From: Nitrospirota bacterium
Lineage (GTDB): Bacteria > Nitrospirota > Thermodesulfovibrionia > Thermodesulfovibrionales > BMS3Bbin05
Assembly: GCA_020351835.1 (NCBI GenBank)
Contig: CP070669.1
Span: 897,440 to 935,613 of the forward strand
Direction: 5' to 3'
Length of the DNA stretch: 38,174 bases
Shown: positions 24,297 to 32,575 of the stretch, in pieces
Numbering within the stretch: the first letter of the stretch is position 1
Layout: the number at the start of each line of letters is the position of its first letter
The notes under the pieces: generated by a model
Told to the model about the DNA's origin: nothing
The model's input: the letters and a program-made list of their open reading frames with translations, nothing else
Database searches by the model: none
Made by a program: the position numbers and the translations under genes

Positions 24297-25656
24297 GAGC
24301 TATCGCGTTATTCATCTGGTAGGTATAGGTGGTATAGGCATGAGCGGGATAGCGGAGCTTCTCCATAACCTGGGCTATGAGGTTACAGGTTCGGATATGA
24401 AGGAGTCGGATACAACGAAGCGATTAAGGGAACTGGGGCTTGTAGTGAACATTGGTCATAAGATAGAGAACGTGAACGGAGCTCACGTAGTGGTCATTTC
24501 ATCTGCTGTCATGGATGATAATCCGGAGGTTATTGCTGCCAAGCAGAGGCAGATACCCGTAATACCTCGAGCGGAAATGCTGGCAGAGCTATGCAGGCTG
24601 AAATACAGTGTTCTGATCGCAGGTGCTCACGGGAAAACGACCACAACATCACTCGTTGCCGAAATACTTTCTATCGCAGAAATGGATCCGACGGTAGTCA
24701 TCGGAGGCAGGCTGAAGGCCACAGGAGCTAATGCGGTCCTTGGAAAGGGTGATTTCATCATAGCCGAGGCTGATGAAAGTGATGGTTCCTTTCTAAGGCT
24801 TACTCCGTCGATAGCGGTAGCTACTAACATAGACAGAGAGCATATGGACTACTTTGGCACGATAGAGGGTCTGAAAGAGGCGTTTATCTCATTCCTTAAT
24901 AAGGTTCCGTTCTACGGGACATCTATAGTTTGCATAGAGAACGATCATATACGTGAGATACTGCCTGAGCTTCATCGGAGATATATCACATATGGACTTT
25001 CCCACAGTGCAGATATTTATGCCCACTCATTGGAACAGAAGGGTATGAGCATGTACTTTAACGTTGTCATTAGGGGCAAGGACCAAGGAGTATTTGAGGT
25101 GCCGGTCATCGGAGAACACAATGTGCTGAACTGCGTTGCCGCAATAGGTGTAAGCATGGAGCTCAATATAAGTATTGAAACCATTAAAAGTGCGTTGGCA
25201 GGGTTCAGGGGTATACAGAGACGGTTCGAGTTCAAAGGGGAGGTGCAGGGAATAAAGGTATTTGATGATTACGGGCACCACCCGACCGAGATAAAGGCGG
25301 TTCTAAGCGCTGCAAGAAGCGCTTTTGATAAGAGCCTTTATGTGATATTCCAACCTCACCGGTACTCAAGAACAAAGGACCTTATGGATGAGTTTGCAGG
25401 GTCCTTTAATGATGCTGACGAGCTTATTGTCACTGATATCTATGCTGCAGGTGAAAGTCCGCTCAAAGGGATAACATCTGAGGAACTGGTCAGTAGGATC
25501 AAGAAAAGCAAGAAAAGTGTAGTTTATGAGCCTGATATAGATACGGTCATCGAGAATTTAAGGAAGAAGATGTCTTCCGGTGATATCCTTATCACTCTTG
25601 GTGCCGGGAACATATACAGAGCGGGCGAAAAGTTCATTCAGGAAGAACATAAATGA
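24289..25656 (+). CDS. murC: UDP-MurNAc:L-alanine ligase MurC
   Basis: MurC adds the first stem-peptide residue. From ATG 24289 the protein has 455 residues: N-terminal HLVGIGGIGMSGIAELL, VISSAVMDDNPEV, the ATP loop IAGAHGKTTTTSLVA, EADESDGSFL, NIDREHMDYFG, then FDDYGHHPTEIKAVL and FQPHRYSRTKDLMDEF. A TTG at 24268 would extend it by seven residues, but GAGGG at 24277-24281 fits ATG 24289. It overlaps murG by eight bases and murB by four. Confidence 0.97.
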   Translation: MFESYRVIHLVGIGGIGMSGIAELLHNLGYEVTGSDMKESDTTKRLRELGLVVNIGHKIENVNGAHVVVISSAVMDDNPEVIAAKQRQIPVIPRAEMLAELCRLKYSVLIAGAHGKTTTTSLVAEILSIAEMDPTVVIGGRLKATGANAVLGKGDFIIAEADESDGSFLRLTPSIAVATNIDREHMDYFGTIEGLKEAFISFLNKVPFYGTSIVCIENDHIREILPELHRRYITYGLSHSADIYAHSLEQKGMSMYFNVVIRGKDQGVFEVPVIGEHNVLNCVAAIGVSMELNISIETIKSALAGFRGIQRRFEFKGEVQGIKVFDDYGHHPTEIKAVLSAARSAFDKSLYVIFQPHRYSRTKDLMDEFAGSFNDADELIVTDIYAAGESPLKGITSEELVSRIKKSKKSVVYEPDIDTVIENLRKKMSSGDILITLGAGNIYRAGEKFIQEEHK

Positions 25657-26588
25657 TAGACCTTAAGAAAGAGTTTGAAAAAGAAATGGGAAATGACTTC
25701 ATGGGTGAAGTGCTCTTCGGGGAGATACTTTCAAAACATAGCGGACTTGCGACAGGAGGGCCGGCTGACATATTCGTCAATCCTTCCGATGCGATGTCTC
25801 TTAAAAAATGCATCATGTTCGCATCGGGGAAAAGAATACCGGTGGAAATACTTGGTGGTGGGACTAACGTTCTTATGAATGACAGAGGATTCAGGGGTAT
25901 GGTCATAACGTTAAAGAACTTTAACATGATAAAGGTAATTAACGAAACGAGTGAGAAGGTGGAGCTGTTCGTCGAAGCCGGCATGCCACTTCAGAGGCTT
26001 CTTAATCGCTGTGCTGAAAAAGGTTATAAGGGTCTCGAATGCCTTGCCGGAATTCCGGGCACGGTTGGAGGGGCCATAATATGCAACTCCGGTTCTTTCG
26101 GCCAGGAGATAAAGGATGTAATAGATTCTGTAGTAGTTATAAGTATGAGCGGTATGATCAAAAAAATAGACCGTATCAATATTCCATTCACTTACAGGGC
26201 ATCGGGCCTTGATAAAGGTCTGATCGTACTGAGCGCCAATATTACATTAGAGAGGGCGGATCCGCAGGAGATCAGAAGATCGATATCCGATTATCTGGCA
26301 AGGAAGAAGGCTGCACAGCCAATAGGGGCAAGGTCGGCAGGCTGTGTTTTCAGGAACCCTGATGGTGACTACGCCGGTCGCCTTATTGAAGAGGCAGGCT
26401 GTAAGGGGCTGAAGGTCGGTGGAATGGAAGTAAGCAGTGTCCATGCCAACTATATTGTAAATACCGGTGATGGCACATCTGATGATTTTATTGATCTGAT
26501 GAAGAAGGTTGAACAAAAGGTGCTCGACAGCGCCGGGATAAGACTTGAACCAGAAGTAAGGATATTAGGGGATGGAACTAAGAAATAG
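25653..26588 (+). CDS. murB: UDP-N-acetylenolpyruvoylglucosamine reductase MurB
   Basis: MurB is the FAD and NADPH enzyme that makes UDP-MurNAc. The 311-residue protein is of the shorter type II form. It has ILGGGTNVLMNDRGFRGMVI and LAGIPGTVGGAIICNSGSFG for FAD binding, IPFTYRASG, then RSAGCVFRNP and a C-terminal SSVHANYIVNTG and Glu-containing RLEPEVRILG. The catalytic proton donor, Ser229 in E. coli, is Cys here (Cys231 in AGCVFRNP). This occurs naturally in some MurB proteins. It starts as ATGA within murC and its end overlaps ddl by 17 bases. Confidence 0.96.
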   Translation: MIDLKKEFEKEMGNDFMGEVLFGEILSKHSGLATGGPADIFVNPSDAMSLKKCIMFASGKRIPVEILGGGTNVLMNDRGFRGMVITLKNFNMIKVINETSEKVELFVEAGMPLQRLLNRCAEKGYKGLECLAGIPGTVGGAIICNSGSFGQEIKDVIDSVVVISMSGMIKKIDRINIPFTYRASGLDKGLIVLSANITLERADPQEIRRSISDYLARKKAAQPIGARSAGCVFRNPDGDYAGRLIEEAGCKGLKVGGMEVSSVHANYIVNTGDGTSDDFIDLMKKVEQKVLDSAGIRLEPEVRILGDGTKK

Positions 26589-27504
26589 AAAGATAGCACT
26601 TTTGATGGGCGGCACATCCGCCGAAAGAGAGGTATCCCTGAAAAGTGGTGCTGCCGTATCGAGAGCGTTGAACGATCTCGGTCTGGACCATGTAGATATC
26701 GATGCCGACAGCTCGATGTGCAGGACCTTGATGGAGAAAAAGGTCGACCTTGCGTTCATAGCATTGCACGGAGGGTGGGGTGAAGACGGTGCTATACAGG
26801 GGATGCTTGAAATATTGGATATACCCTATACCGGCTCGGATGTCCTTTCCTCCGCCCTTGCAATGGACAAAGAGGCTTCAAAGATCATGTTCGAAGGCCA
26901 TGATATAAAGATCCCCCCTTATTTCGTCATCCGCGGGGGTAATGTCCGGATAGACGAGAGCATGTTGCGGGATAAAGGATTTGAACCCCCATTGTTCATC
27001 AAGCCTGCTACGGAAGGGTCAAGCGTAGGGGTAACCTTCGTCAAGGAAGAGGCCCGGTTCAGCGAGGCAGTAAGTGAGGCGCTTAAGTATGGAGAGAGGG
27101 TAATTGTAGAGAGATACATAAAAGGAAAGGAAGTTCAGATAGGGATACTTGGCGGTAAAGCGCTCGGTGGAGTTGAGGTCAGGCCGTCTTCGGAGTTCTA
27201 TGATTACAGTGCAAAATATGAAGGAGGGACGCAATATATCCTCCCCCCTGAGATTGATGAGAGCACATATGCTAAGGCAAAGAACATTGCTCTTGGTGCG
27301 CATAAGGCGCTTGGATGCTCGGGAGCTACACGGGTGGACCTGATAGTTGATGATAAGAACGATATATATGTACTTGAGGTCAACACTATCCCGGGCCTGA
27401 CCGAGACCAGCCTTCTCCCAAAGATAGCCGGGCTTGCGGGTTATGACTTTAAAGGATTAGTTAAGGAAATGCTGGTTGACGCGATAAGTGGAGGCAAGGA
27501 ATAA
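26572..27504 (+). CDS. ddl: D-alanine-D-alanine ligase
   Basis: Ddl makes the D-Ala-D-Ala dipeptide that MurF uses. The 310-residue ATP-grasp enzyme has LMGGTSAEREVSLKSG, FIALHGGWGEDGAIQGML, the ATP-binding FIKPATEGSSVGV, the omega-loop FYDYSAKYEGG and the Mg/ATP residues in YVLEVNTIPGLTE. The Tyr in the omega loop (YDYSAKY) is the form of D-Ala:D-Ala rather than D-Ala:D-lactate ligases. AAGGA about nine bases upstream supports ATG 26572. The ftsQ GTG follows its stop directly. Confidence 0.96.
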   Translation: MELRNRKIALLMGGTSAEREVSLKSGAAVSRALNDLGLDHVDIDADSSMCRTLMEKKVDLAFIALHGGWGEDGAIQGMLEILDIPYTGSDVLSSALAMDKEASKIMFEGHDIKIPPYFVIRGGNVRIDESMLRDKGFEPPLFIKPATEGSSVGVTFVKEEARFSEAVSEALKYGERVIVERYIKGKEVQIGILGGKALGGVEVRPSSEFYDYSAKYEGGTQYILPPEIDESTYAKAKNIALGAHKALGCSGATRVDLIVDDKNDIYVLEVNTIPGLTETSLLPKIAGLAGYDFKGLVKEMLVDAISGGKE

Positions 27505-28266
27505 GTGGCAAAGAGAAGAAAGAACAAACGTAAAAGAGCGGCCGGCTCCAAGAGTGCTGACATAAGAAGAAGGGCCTTCAAGGTATTTCTTGCTTTCTTT
27601 GTAGTGGTGTCGCTGGTTGTTCTTGGAAAGTTAGCTGCTCAAAAGATCGTACTGTTTCCGATAAAGGATATAGAGGTCCTGGGCAACAAACACCTTAGCG
27701 ATAATGAGATATCAAAGATGTCGCGTCTTGAAAAAGGTGAAAGTATATTTGCGGTGCGCTCAAGAACGGTCGTGAAAAGGCTTGAGGCATCACCTTGGAT
27801 AAGAAGTGTATCCGTAAGGAAGGAGATGCCCGACAGGATAGTAATAATGATAACAGAGGCTGTTCCATCGGCATTGCTCAATGATAATGGAGAGTACTTC
27901 CTGGTGGGTTCGGACGGCAAGGTACTTGAAAAACAAGGTGACGGAGAAAAGTTCCTGCCAGTGATAAAAGGGGATCCCAAGGATAGAAAAGCGATACAGG
28001 AAGCAGTCAAGTTCGCCAACGTACTAACAGAATATGGGGTGGATCCCTCAGAAAGATCTGAAATACTCGTTGACAAGCTTGAGAATATGACATTCAATTA
28101 CGGCGGGACCTCCATAAAGGTAGGGTATGGGCAGTATGAAGCGAAACTTCTCAGGTATCTGGAGCTCAAGGATGAGATAGCCAGAAGGGGAATACCGGTG
28201 AACTATATAGATCTGAGATATGACAGGAGAGTAGTTGTCAGGGCGGTCGATGGAGGGTCGAATTGA
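27505..28266 (+). CDS. ftsQ: Cell division protein FtsQ
   Basis: FtsQ is a bitopic protein that organises FtsL/FtsB and regulates FtsWI. The 253-residue product starts at GTG 27505 with AAGGAA close upstream. It has a strongly basic cytoplasmic segment (KRRKNKRKRAAGSKS), one membrane helix (about 28-47), a POTRA domain (about 52-120, FPIKDIEVLGNKHLSDNEI to SPWIRSVSVRKEMPDRIVI) and the FtsQ beta domain (EAVPSALLNDNGEYFLVGSDG onward). It overlaps ftsA by four bases (TTGA). Confidence 0.95.
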   Translation: MAKRRKNKRKRAAGSKSADIRRRAFKVFLAFFVVVSLVVLGKLAAQKIVLFPIKDIEVLGNKHLSDNEISKMSRLEKGESIFAVRSRTVVKRLEASPWIRSVSVRKEMPDRIVIMITEAVPSALLNDNGEYFLVGSDGKVLEKQGDGEKFLPVIKGDPKDRKAIQEAVKFANVLTEYGVDPSERSEILVDKLENMTFNYGGTSIKVGYGQYEAKLLRYLELKDEIARRGIPVNYIDLRYDRRVVVRAVDGGSN

Positions 28267-29501
28267 GACGCAAGGAGATCATAGTCGGTCTTGATGTTGG
28301 TACGACCAAGATATGTGCTGTCGTCGGTGAAGCTAACAATGACAGGATAGATATCCTTTCGGTAGGACGTGCCCCGTCAAAGGGTCTCAGAAAGGGAGTA
28401 GTAACGAATATCGATATGACAGTTGACTCTATAAGGAAGGCGGTCAGTGATGCGGAATCAAATGCCGGAGTAGAGATCAGGTCGGTCTATGTCGGGATAG
28501 CCGGAGGTCACATTAAGAGCTTCAGCAGTTTTGGAGCGGCAGGCATTAAGAATCGTGAAGTGTCCGAGTTAGATATAGAGAAAGCAATTGAGGCCGCAAA
28601 GGCCGTTTATGTGCCGCTTGATCGTGAGGTCCTTCATGTTATCCCGTCAGAACACTCGATAGACGGTCAGAGCGGAATAATGAAACCTATCGGAATGAGC
28701 GGTGTGAGGCTTGAAACAAAGGTACAGATAATCACCGGTGCCGTATCGGCGGTACAGAACCTTATAAAGTGCTGTGAAAAGGCGGGGCTACAGGTCAACG
28801 ATATCATTCTGGAGCCTCTTGCATCATCTGTTGCGGTACTGAGCGAAGAGGAAAAGGAGCATGGAGTTATCCTTGTTGATATAGGTGGAGGTACAACGGA
28901 CATAACATTTTATGACAAAGGAGCGCTCAGGAACACAACTGTCATAGCCGTGGGAGGTGATCACGTTACCAACGATATTTCTGTCGGCCTTCGATTGCCA
29001 TTGCAGGAAGCTGAACGCGTAAAAAGGGAGTTTGCAAGCGCAATTCCAATGGGTGATGAAAAGGACGAGATAGAGATAAAGGTTGCCGGAAGGGATGTGC
29101 AGCTTATACCGAAGCAATATCTCACAGAGATCGTAAGTCCACGGTGTGAGGAGCTGCTCAATATCATTAAAGGCGAGATAGAGAGGTTCGGTGCATATGA
29201 GCTTGCAAAGTACGGTGTTGTGCTTACAGGTGGGGCCTCTATGTTAAAAGGGCTTGATACCATGACCGAGGCGATGCTTGGTCTTCCCGTCAGAGTATCA
29301 GGGCCTGAAGGAGTAGGCGGGCTTAAGAACGTTATCAGCGATCCGATGTATTCGACCGGCGTAGGGCTCACACTGTATGCTCTTGAGAATCACGGTGAAA
29401 AAATGGTCTATGTGGACCTCTTCACCGCTATCATGGATAGAATGAGGAATTGGGTTAAAGGGGTTTTCAGGAAAAAAGAACTAATGACGATCAAGACATA
29501 G
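28263..29501 (+). CDS. ftsA: Cell division protein FtsA
   Basis: FtsA is the actin-like protein that tethers FtsZ to the membrane. The 412-residue protein has phosphate loop VGLDVGTTKICAVVGE, the 1C domain (about 80-165), LVDIGGGTTDITFY, VGGDHVTNDI, then VVLTGGASMLKGL, and a C-terminal amphipathic membrane-targeting helix (DRMRNWVKGVFRKK). The start is TTG 28263, sharing bases with the ftsQ stop (TTGA); it gives the expected RRKEIIVGLDVGTT N-terminus. A 23-base gap with a strong ribosome binding site separates it from ftsZ. Confidence 0.97.
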   Translation: MRRKEIIVGLDVGTTKICAVVGEANNDRIDILSVGRAPSKGLRKGVVTNIDMTVDSIRKAVSDAESNAGVEIRSVYVGIAGGHIKSFSSFGAAGIKNREVSELDIEKAIEAAKAVYVPLDREVLHVIPSEHSIDGQSGIMKPIGMSGVRLETKVQIITGAVSAVQNLIKCCEKAGLQVNDIILEPLASSVAVLSEEEKEHGVILVDIGGGTTDITFYDKGALRNTTVIAVGGDHVTNDISVGLRLPLQEAERVKREFASAIPMGDEKDEIEIKVAGRDVQLIPKQYLTEIVSPRCEELLNIIKGEIERFGAYELAKYGVVLTGGASMLKGLDTMTEAMLGLPVRVSGPEGVGGLKNVISDPMYSTGVGLTLYALENHGEKMVYVDLFTAIMDRMRNWVKGVFRKKELMTIKT

Positions 29502-29511
29502 TAAAAAAAGA

Positions 29512-29518
29512 AAGGAGG
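29512..29518 (+). promoter_or_regulatory. Consensus ribosome binding site of ftsZ
   Basis: AAGGAGG at 29512-29518 is six bases from the ftsZ ATG and matches the anti-Shine-Dalgarno consensus fully. Most other dcw genes here start in overlaps with weak sites, so ftsZ is likely translated independently and at a higher level, in line with the large excess of FtsZ known in bacteria. Confidence 0.85.
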
Positions 29519-29524
29519 TAAAAC

Positions 29525-30709
29525 ATGTTTGAGATCGAGGAGATCAAATCAAATTCTGCAAAGATCAAGGTGGTCGGTGTAGGAGGTGCAGGCGGAAATG
29601 CCGTGAACAATATGATATCCGCTAACCTGAAGGGTATCGAGTTCATTGCTATTAACACCGATTCTCAGATCCTTAATGCATCCCTTGCCCCGACAACTAT
29701 ACAGATCGGGCAGAACGTAACAAGGGGCCTCGGGGCAGGATCCGATCCGGAAAAAGGGCGCGAGTCGGCTCTCGAGGACAGGGATACCATATCTGAACAT
29801 ATCAGCGGAGCCGACATGGTCTTTATTACTGCAGGTATGGGAGGAGGCACGGGAACAGGTGCCGCGCCGGTAATAGCTGACATTGCCAAGGAACACGGGG
29901 CACTTACCGTAGCAGTAGTAACGAAGCCCTTTTTCTATGAAGGCAAAAGAAGATCCATAAATGCTGAACAGGGACTGATCGAGCTTAAAGAGAAGGTCGA
30001 TTCCTTCATAGTAATACCAAATGACAGGATAAGAATGGTGGTTGATAAGGGAACGCCGCTTCTTAAATCTTTTGCGGTCGCTAATGATATCCTTAGGCAG
30101 GCCGTACAGGGGATATCTGACCTGATCCTTACCCCTGGGCTCATTAATCTGGACTTTGCAGACGTTGATGCCATAATGAACAGCTCGAACAGGGCCGTTA
30201 TGGGTGTAGGAGTCGGTTCAGGTGAGAACGGGACGGCTGAAGCTGCAAAGAAGGCAATATCTAACCCGCTGCTTGAAGATTCATCAATAGACGGGGCCAA
30301 AGGTATACTTATCAACATCACGGGAGGGCTTAATCTGTCCCTGGTCTCAATTGAAGAGGCAACAGGGCTTATATACGATTCTGCCCATGAGGACGCAAAC
30401 ATAATATTCGGTGCAGTTATCGACCCTGACCTTGATGATGAAGTCAGGGTGACGGTAATAGCGACAGGCTTCGATCATAAGGACACTGTTGTGAAGGAGA
30501 AGCCCCAACAGATCAAGAAATGGGAGCCCAGAACCATCATACCTCCCAAACCGGTCGATCGTATGCCGGTGAAAGCGTCAACAAGGGTATTATCAAAGAG
30601 CCTTGTTGATGAGATCGAACATGAAGCTATCGTCTCGGAGGTGTTGAACTTCGATGATGTTCTGGACACACCGACTTTCCTGAGAAATATGAACGATAGC
30701 AGAACATAA
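29525..30709 (+). CDS. ftsZ: Cell division GTPase FtsZ
   Basis: FtsZ is the tubulin homologue that forms the division ring. The 394-residue protein has VGVGGAGGNAVNNM, the tubulin signature GGGTGTG (106-112), KPFFYEGKRR, a nucleotide-binding NDRIRMV, the T7-loop region INLDFADVDAIM, and GVGVGSGENGTAEAA. A linker of about 60 residues, rich in Pro and Lys, leads to the conserved C-terminal peptide (LDTPTFLRN) that binds FtsA and other partners. It ends the dcw cluster and is followed by a strong stem-loop. Confidence 0.98.
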   Translation: MFEIEEIKSNSAKIKVVGVGGAGGNAVNNMISANLKGIEFIAINTDSQILNASLAPTTIQIGQNVTRGLGAGSDPEKGRESALEDRDTISEHISGADMVFITAGMGGGTGTGAAPVIADIAKEHGALTVAVVTKPFFYEGKRRSINAEQGLIELKEKVDSFIVIPNDRIRMVVDKGTPLLKSFAVANDILRQAVQGISDLILTPGLINLDFADVDAIMNSSNRAVMGVGVGSGENGTAEAAKKAISNPLLEDSSIDGAKGILINITGGLNLSLVSIEEATGLIYDSAHEDANIIFGAVIDPDLDDEVRVTVIATGFDHKDTVVKEKPQQIKKWEPRTIIPPKPVDRMPVKASTRVLSKSLVDEIEHEAIVSEVLNFDDVLDTPTFLRNMNDSRT

Positions 30710-30728
30710 CTTGCGGTTTTTTTCCCCC

Positions 30729-30764
30729 GCAGGGGTCTCCATTACCCCCTCTGGAGGCCCCTGC
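30729..30764 (+). terminator. Strong stem-loop after ftsZ, probable terminator
   Basis: GCAGGGGTCTCC (30729-30740) and GGAGGCCCCTGC (30753-30764) form a 12-base-pair stem with one G-T pair and a 12-base loop. A T7-C5 tract precedes it and TTCCCCCCC follows, so it lacks the usual U-run after the stem. The region is C- and T-rich on the coding strand, which would also suit Rho loading. End of the dcw transcript is the likeliest role. Confidence 0.55.
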
Positions 30765-30806
30765 TTCCCCCCCAATCATCGTATCTGATAATATGAAGGA
30801 ATATTA

Positions 30807-30823
30807 TGGATCTTAATGATCCA
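30807..30823 (+). repeat. Small inverted repeat before the radical SAM gene
   Basis: TGGATC-TTAAT-GATCCA has perfect 6-base arms and a 5-base loop, 32 bases before the ATG of the radical SAM gene. It could be a protein-binding site or a leader hairpin; nothing else supports either role. Confidence 0.3.
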
Positions 30824-30854
30824 ATTCAGTCTAGATCAAATTACAGGATAACCT

Positions 30855-32483
30855 ATGGGTAAACACAACATATATATGGACCTGATGTCGCGCGAGAGGG
30901 GGACGGTCATCAAGGACCCCGGAGGTCGCCTTAATATCTGCCTCGTCTATCCCAATACGTATAGGACTGGAATGTCCAACCTTGGATTTACAGGTATTTA
31001 CTCACTGTTGAACCAAATGGATAACGTTGTATGTGAAAGGGCTTTTCTGCCGGAGGAACACGATATAACAGCTCTTGAACGCTCGCGCTCGCAGCTTAGT
31101 TCCGTTGAAAGCGGGAGGGCTCTGAGCTCGTTCGATGTCATAGCCTTCTCCATATCCTTCGAGAATGATTATCCGAACGCGATCAGAATATTATCACTTG
31201 CAGGGATAAAGCTCCTTGGGTCGGAGAGAGGGGATGGGGACCCTCTCGTAATACTTGGCGGTCCATGTGCGTTCATTAATCCCGAACCGTTGGCGGAGTT
31301 CATGGACTGCATATTTATCGGCGAAGCTGAAGAGACACTTGATGACATGGTCAATTGCGTTATCTCTGCCAGGGACAGGGCCGGCCGGCTTAGATCGTTG
31401 GCCCGCATAAAGGGTTTCTATATCCCATCATATTATTCGCCTGTATATAAGGATAGCGGTGAGCTCGAACGTATGGATAAGCTGGTGCAGTCGGCTCCTG
31501 ACAGGATAGAAAGGGTGATCGTTGAGAATATCGATTCAACAATATTGAGATCGACCGTTTTATCCCCTGATACTGAGTTCAGTAATATGTACCTGATAGA
31601 GGCAATGAGGGGATGTCCCTTCAGTTGCAGGTTCTGTGCTGCCGGGCATGTTTATGATCCTCCCAGACAAAGGTCGGTCGATGTTATAGAAGGAGAGATA
31701 GCTAAATTAGAAGGTGAAAAGATCAAAGTAGGCTTGATAGCGCCATCTTTATCGGACCATAAGGATATTAACGATCTGATAGAAAAGAACGATGTTCAGT
31801 TCTCTATCACATCGCTCAGAGCCAATAAAAGATCGGCCGGATTGGTAAGGAAGATGAAAAACAAAAGGAGCGTTTCGATAGCTCCGGAGGCGGGATCTCA
31901 GAGATTAAGGGATGTTGTGAAAAAAAAGGTCACTGAGGCAAATGTCATTTCTTCTTCAAAGGCCATTCTTGAAAGCGGTATAAAGAAGCTCAGGCTTTAT
32001 TTTATGGTCGGCCTGCCGACAGAATCTGAGAATGATGTCGATGCAATAGTAGAGTTGGTGAAAAAGGTGCGTTCAACATCGAAAAGAGGGGCCATATCTG
32101 TAACACTTAGCATATTCGTTCCCAAACCGTTCACTCCGTTTCAGTGGTGTTCGATGGTGGATATAAAGCAGGCCAGGGAGCGAATAAAAAAAATAAAGAA
32201 GGCCCTCTCTAAAAAAGGAGTTCGTGTATCGCATGATCCGGTAAGGGACGCCTACGTGCAGGGTATATTGGCAAACGGGGACAGGAGGCTGAGCAAGTTC
32301 ATAATTGAGCTCTCCAGGGGTGCCAACTTGAAGGAGGCGCTTAAGGCCTCCGGGACAAGTATGGAACACTATGTCCACAGGACAAAGGCGTTCAAGGAGA
32401 AATTCCCCTGGGAGATCATTGACAACGGCATTCAGAAGGACAGATTGTACGATCAATACAAAAAGGCCATCGGTCAAACGTAA
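30855..32483 (+). CDS. B12-binding-type radical SAM protein
   Basis: The 542-residue protein has an N-terminal cobalamin-binding-like Rossmann domain (about 20-190, LNICLVYPNTYRTGMSNLGF and LVILGGPCAFINPEPLAEF, then IFIGEAEE) and a radical SAM domain with the 4Fe-4S motif CPFSCRFC (Cys 254, 258, 261) and LYFMVGLPTE and ISVTLSIFVPKPFTPFQW. This resembles the uncharacterised radical SAM family often annotated TIGR03960, related to the methylthiotransferase-like and B12-dependent enzymes. The substrate is unknown. The usual C-terminal DUF2344-type fusion partner is not present. ATG 30855 has AGGA at 30845-30848. It follows the ftsZ terminator and looks like its own unit. Confidence 0.85.
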   Translation: MGKHNIYMDLMSRERGTVIKDPGGRLNICLVYPNTYRTGMSNLGFTGIYSLLNQMDNVVCERAFLPEEHDITALERSRSQLSSVESGRALSSFDVIAFSISFENDYPNAIRILSLAGIKLLGSERGDGDPLVILGGPCAFINPEPLAEFMDCIFIGEAEETLDDMVNCVISARDRAGRLRSLARIKGFYIPSYYSPVYKDSGELERMDKLVQSAPDRIERVIVENIDSTILRSTVLSPDTEFSNMYLIEAMRGCPFSCRFCAAGHVYDPPRQRSVDVIEGEIAKLEGEKIKVGLIAPSLSDHKDINDLIEKNDVQFSITSLRANKRSAGLVRKMKNKRSVSIAPEAGSQRLRDVVKKKVTEANVISSSKAILESGIKKLRLYFMVGLPTESENDVDAIVELVKKVRSTSKRGAISVTLSIFVPKPFTPFQWCSMVDIKQARERIKKIKKALSKKGVRVSHDPVRDAYVQGILANGDRRLSKFIIELSRGANLKEALKASGTSMEHYVHRTKAFKEKFPWEIIDNGIQKDRLYDQYKKAIGQT

Positions 32484-32534
32484 TGATCTTTTTATAACAT
32501 GCATAAAGGCCTGATAGGCTTCGAAATACTAATC

Positions 32535-32543
32535 TGCTATAAT
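32535..32543 (+). promoter_or_regulatory. Extended -10 promoter of the hybrid kinase gene
   Basis: TGCTATAAT is a perfect TATAAT (32538-32543) with the TG extension. No -35 match is visible at 16-18 bases, as is common for extended -10 promoters. The predicted start near 32550 leaves a leader of about 26 bases to the ATG at 32576. Confidence 0.55.
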
Positions 32544-32575
32544 TCCAGTACGCACCAGATCAAACGAGGACGTTA

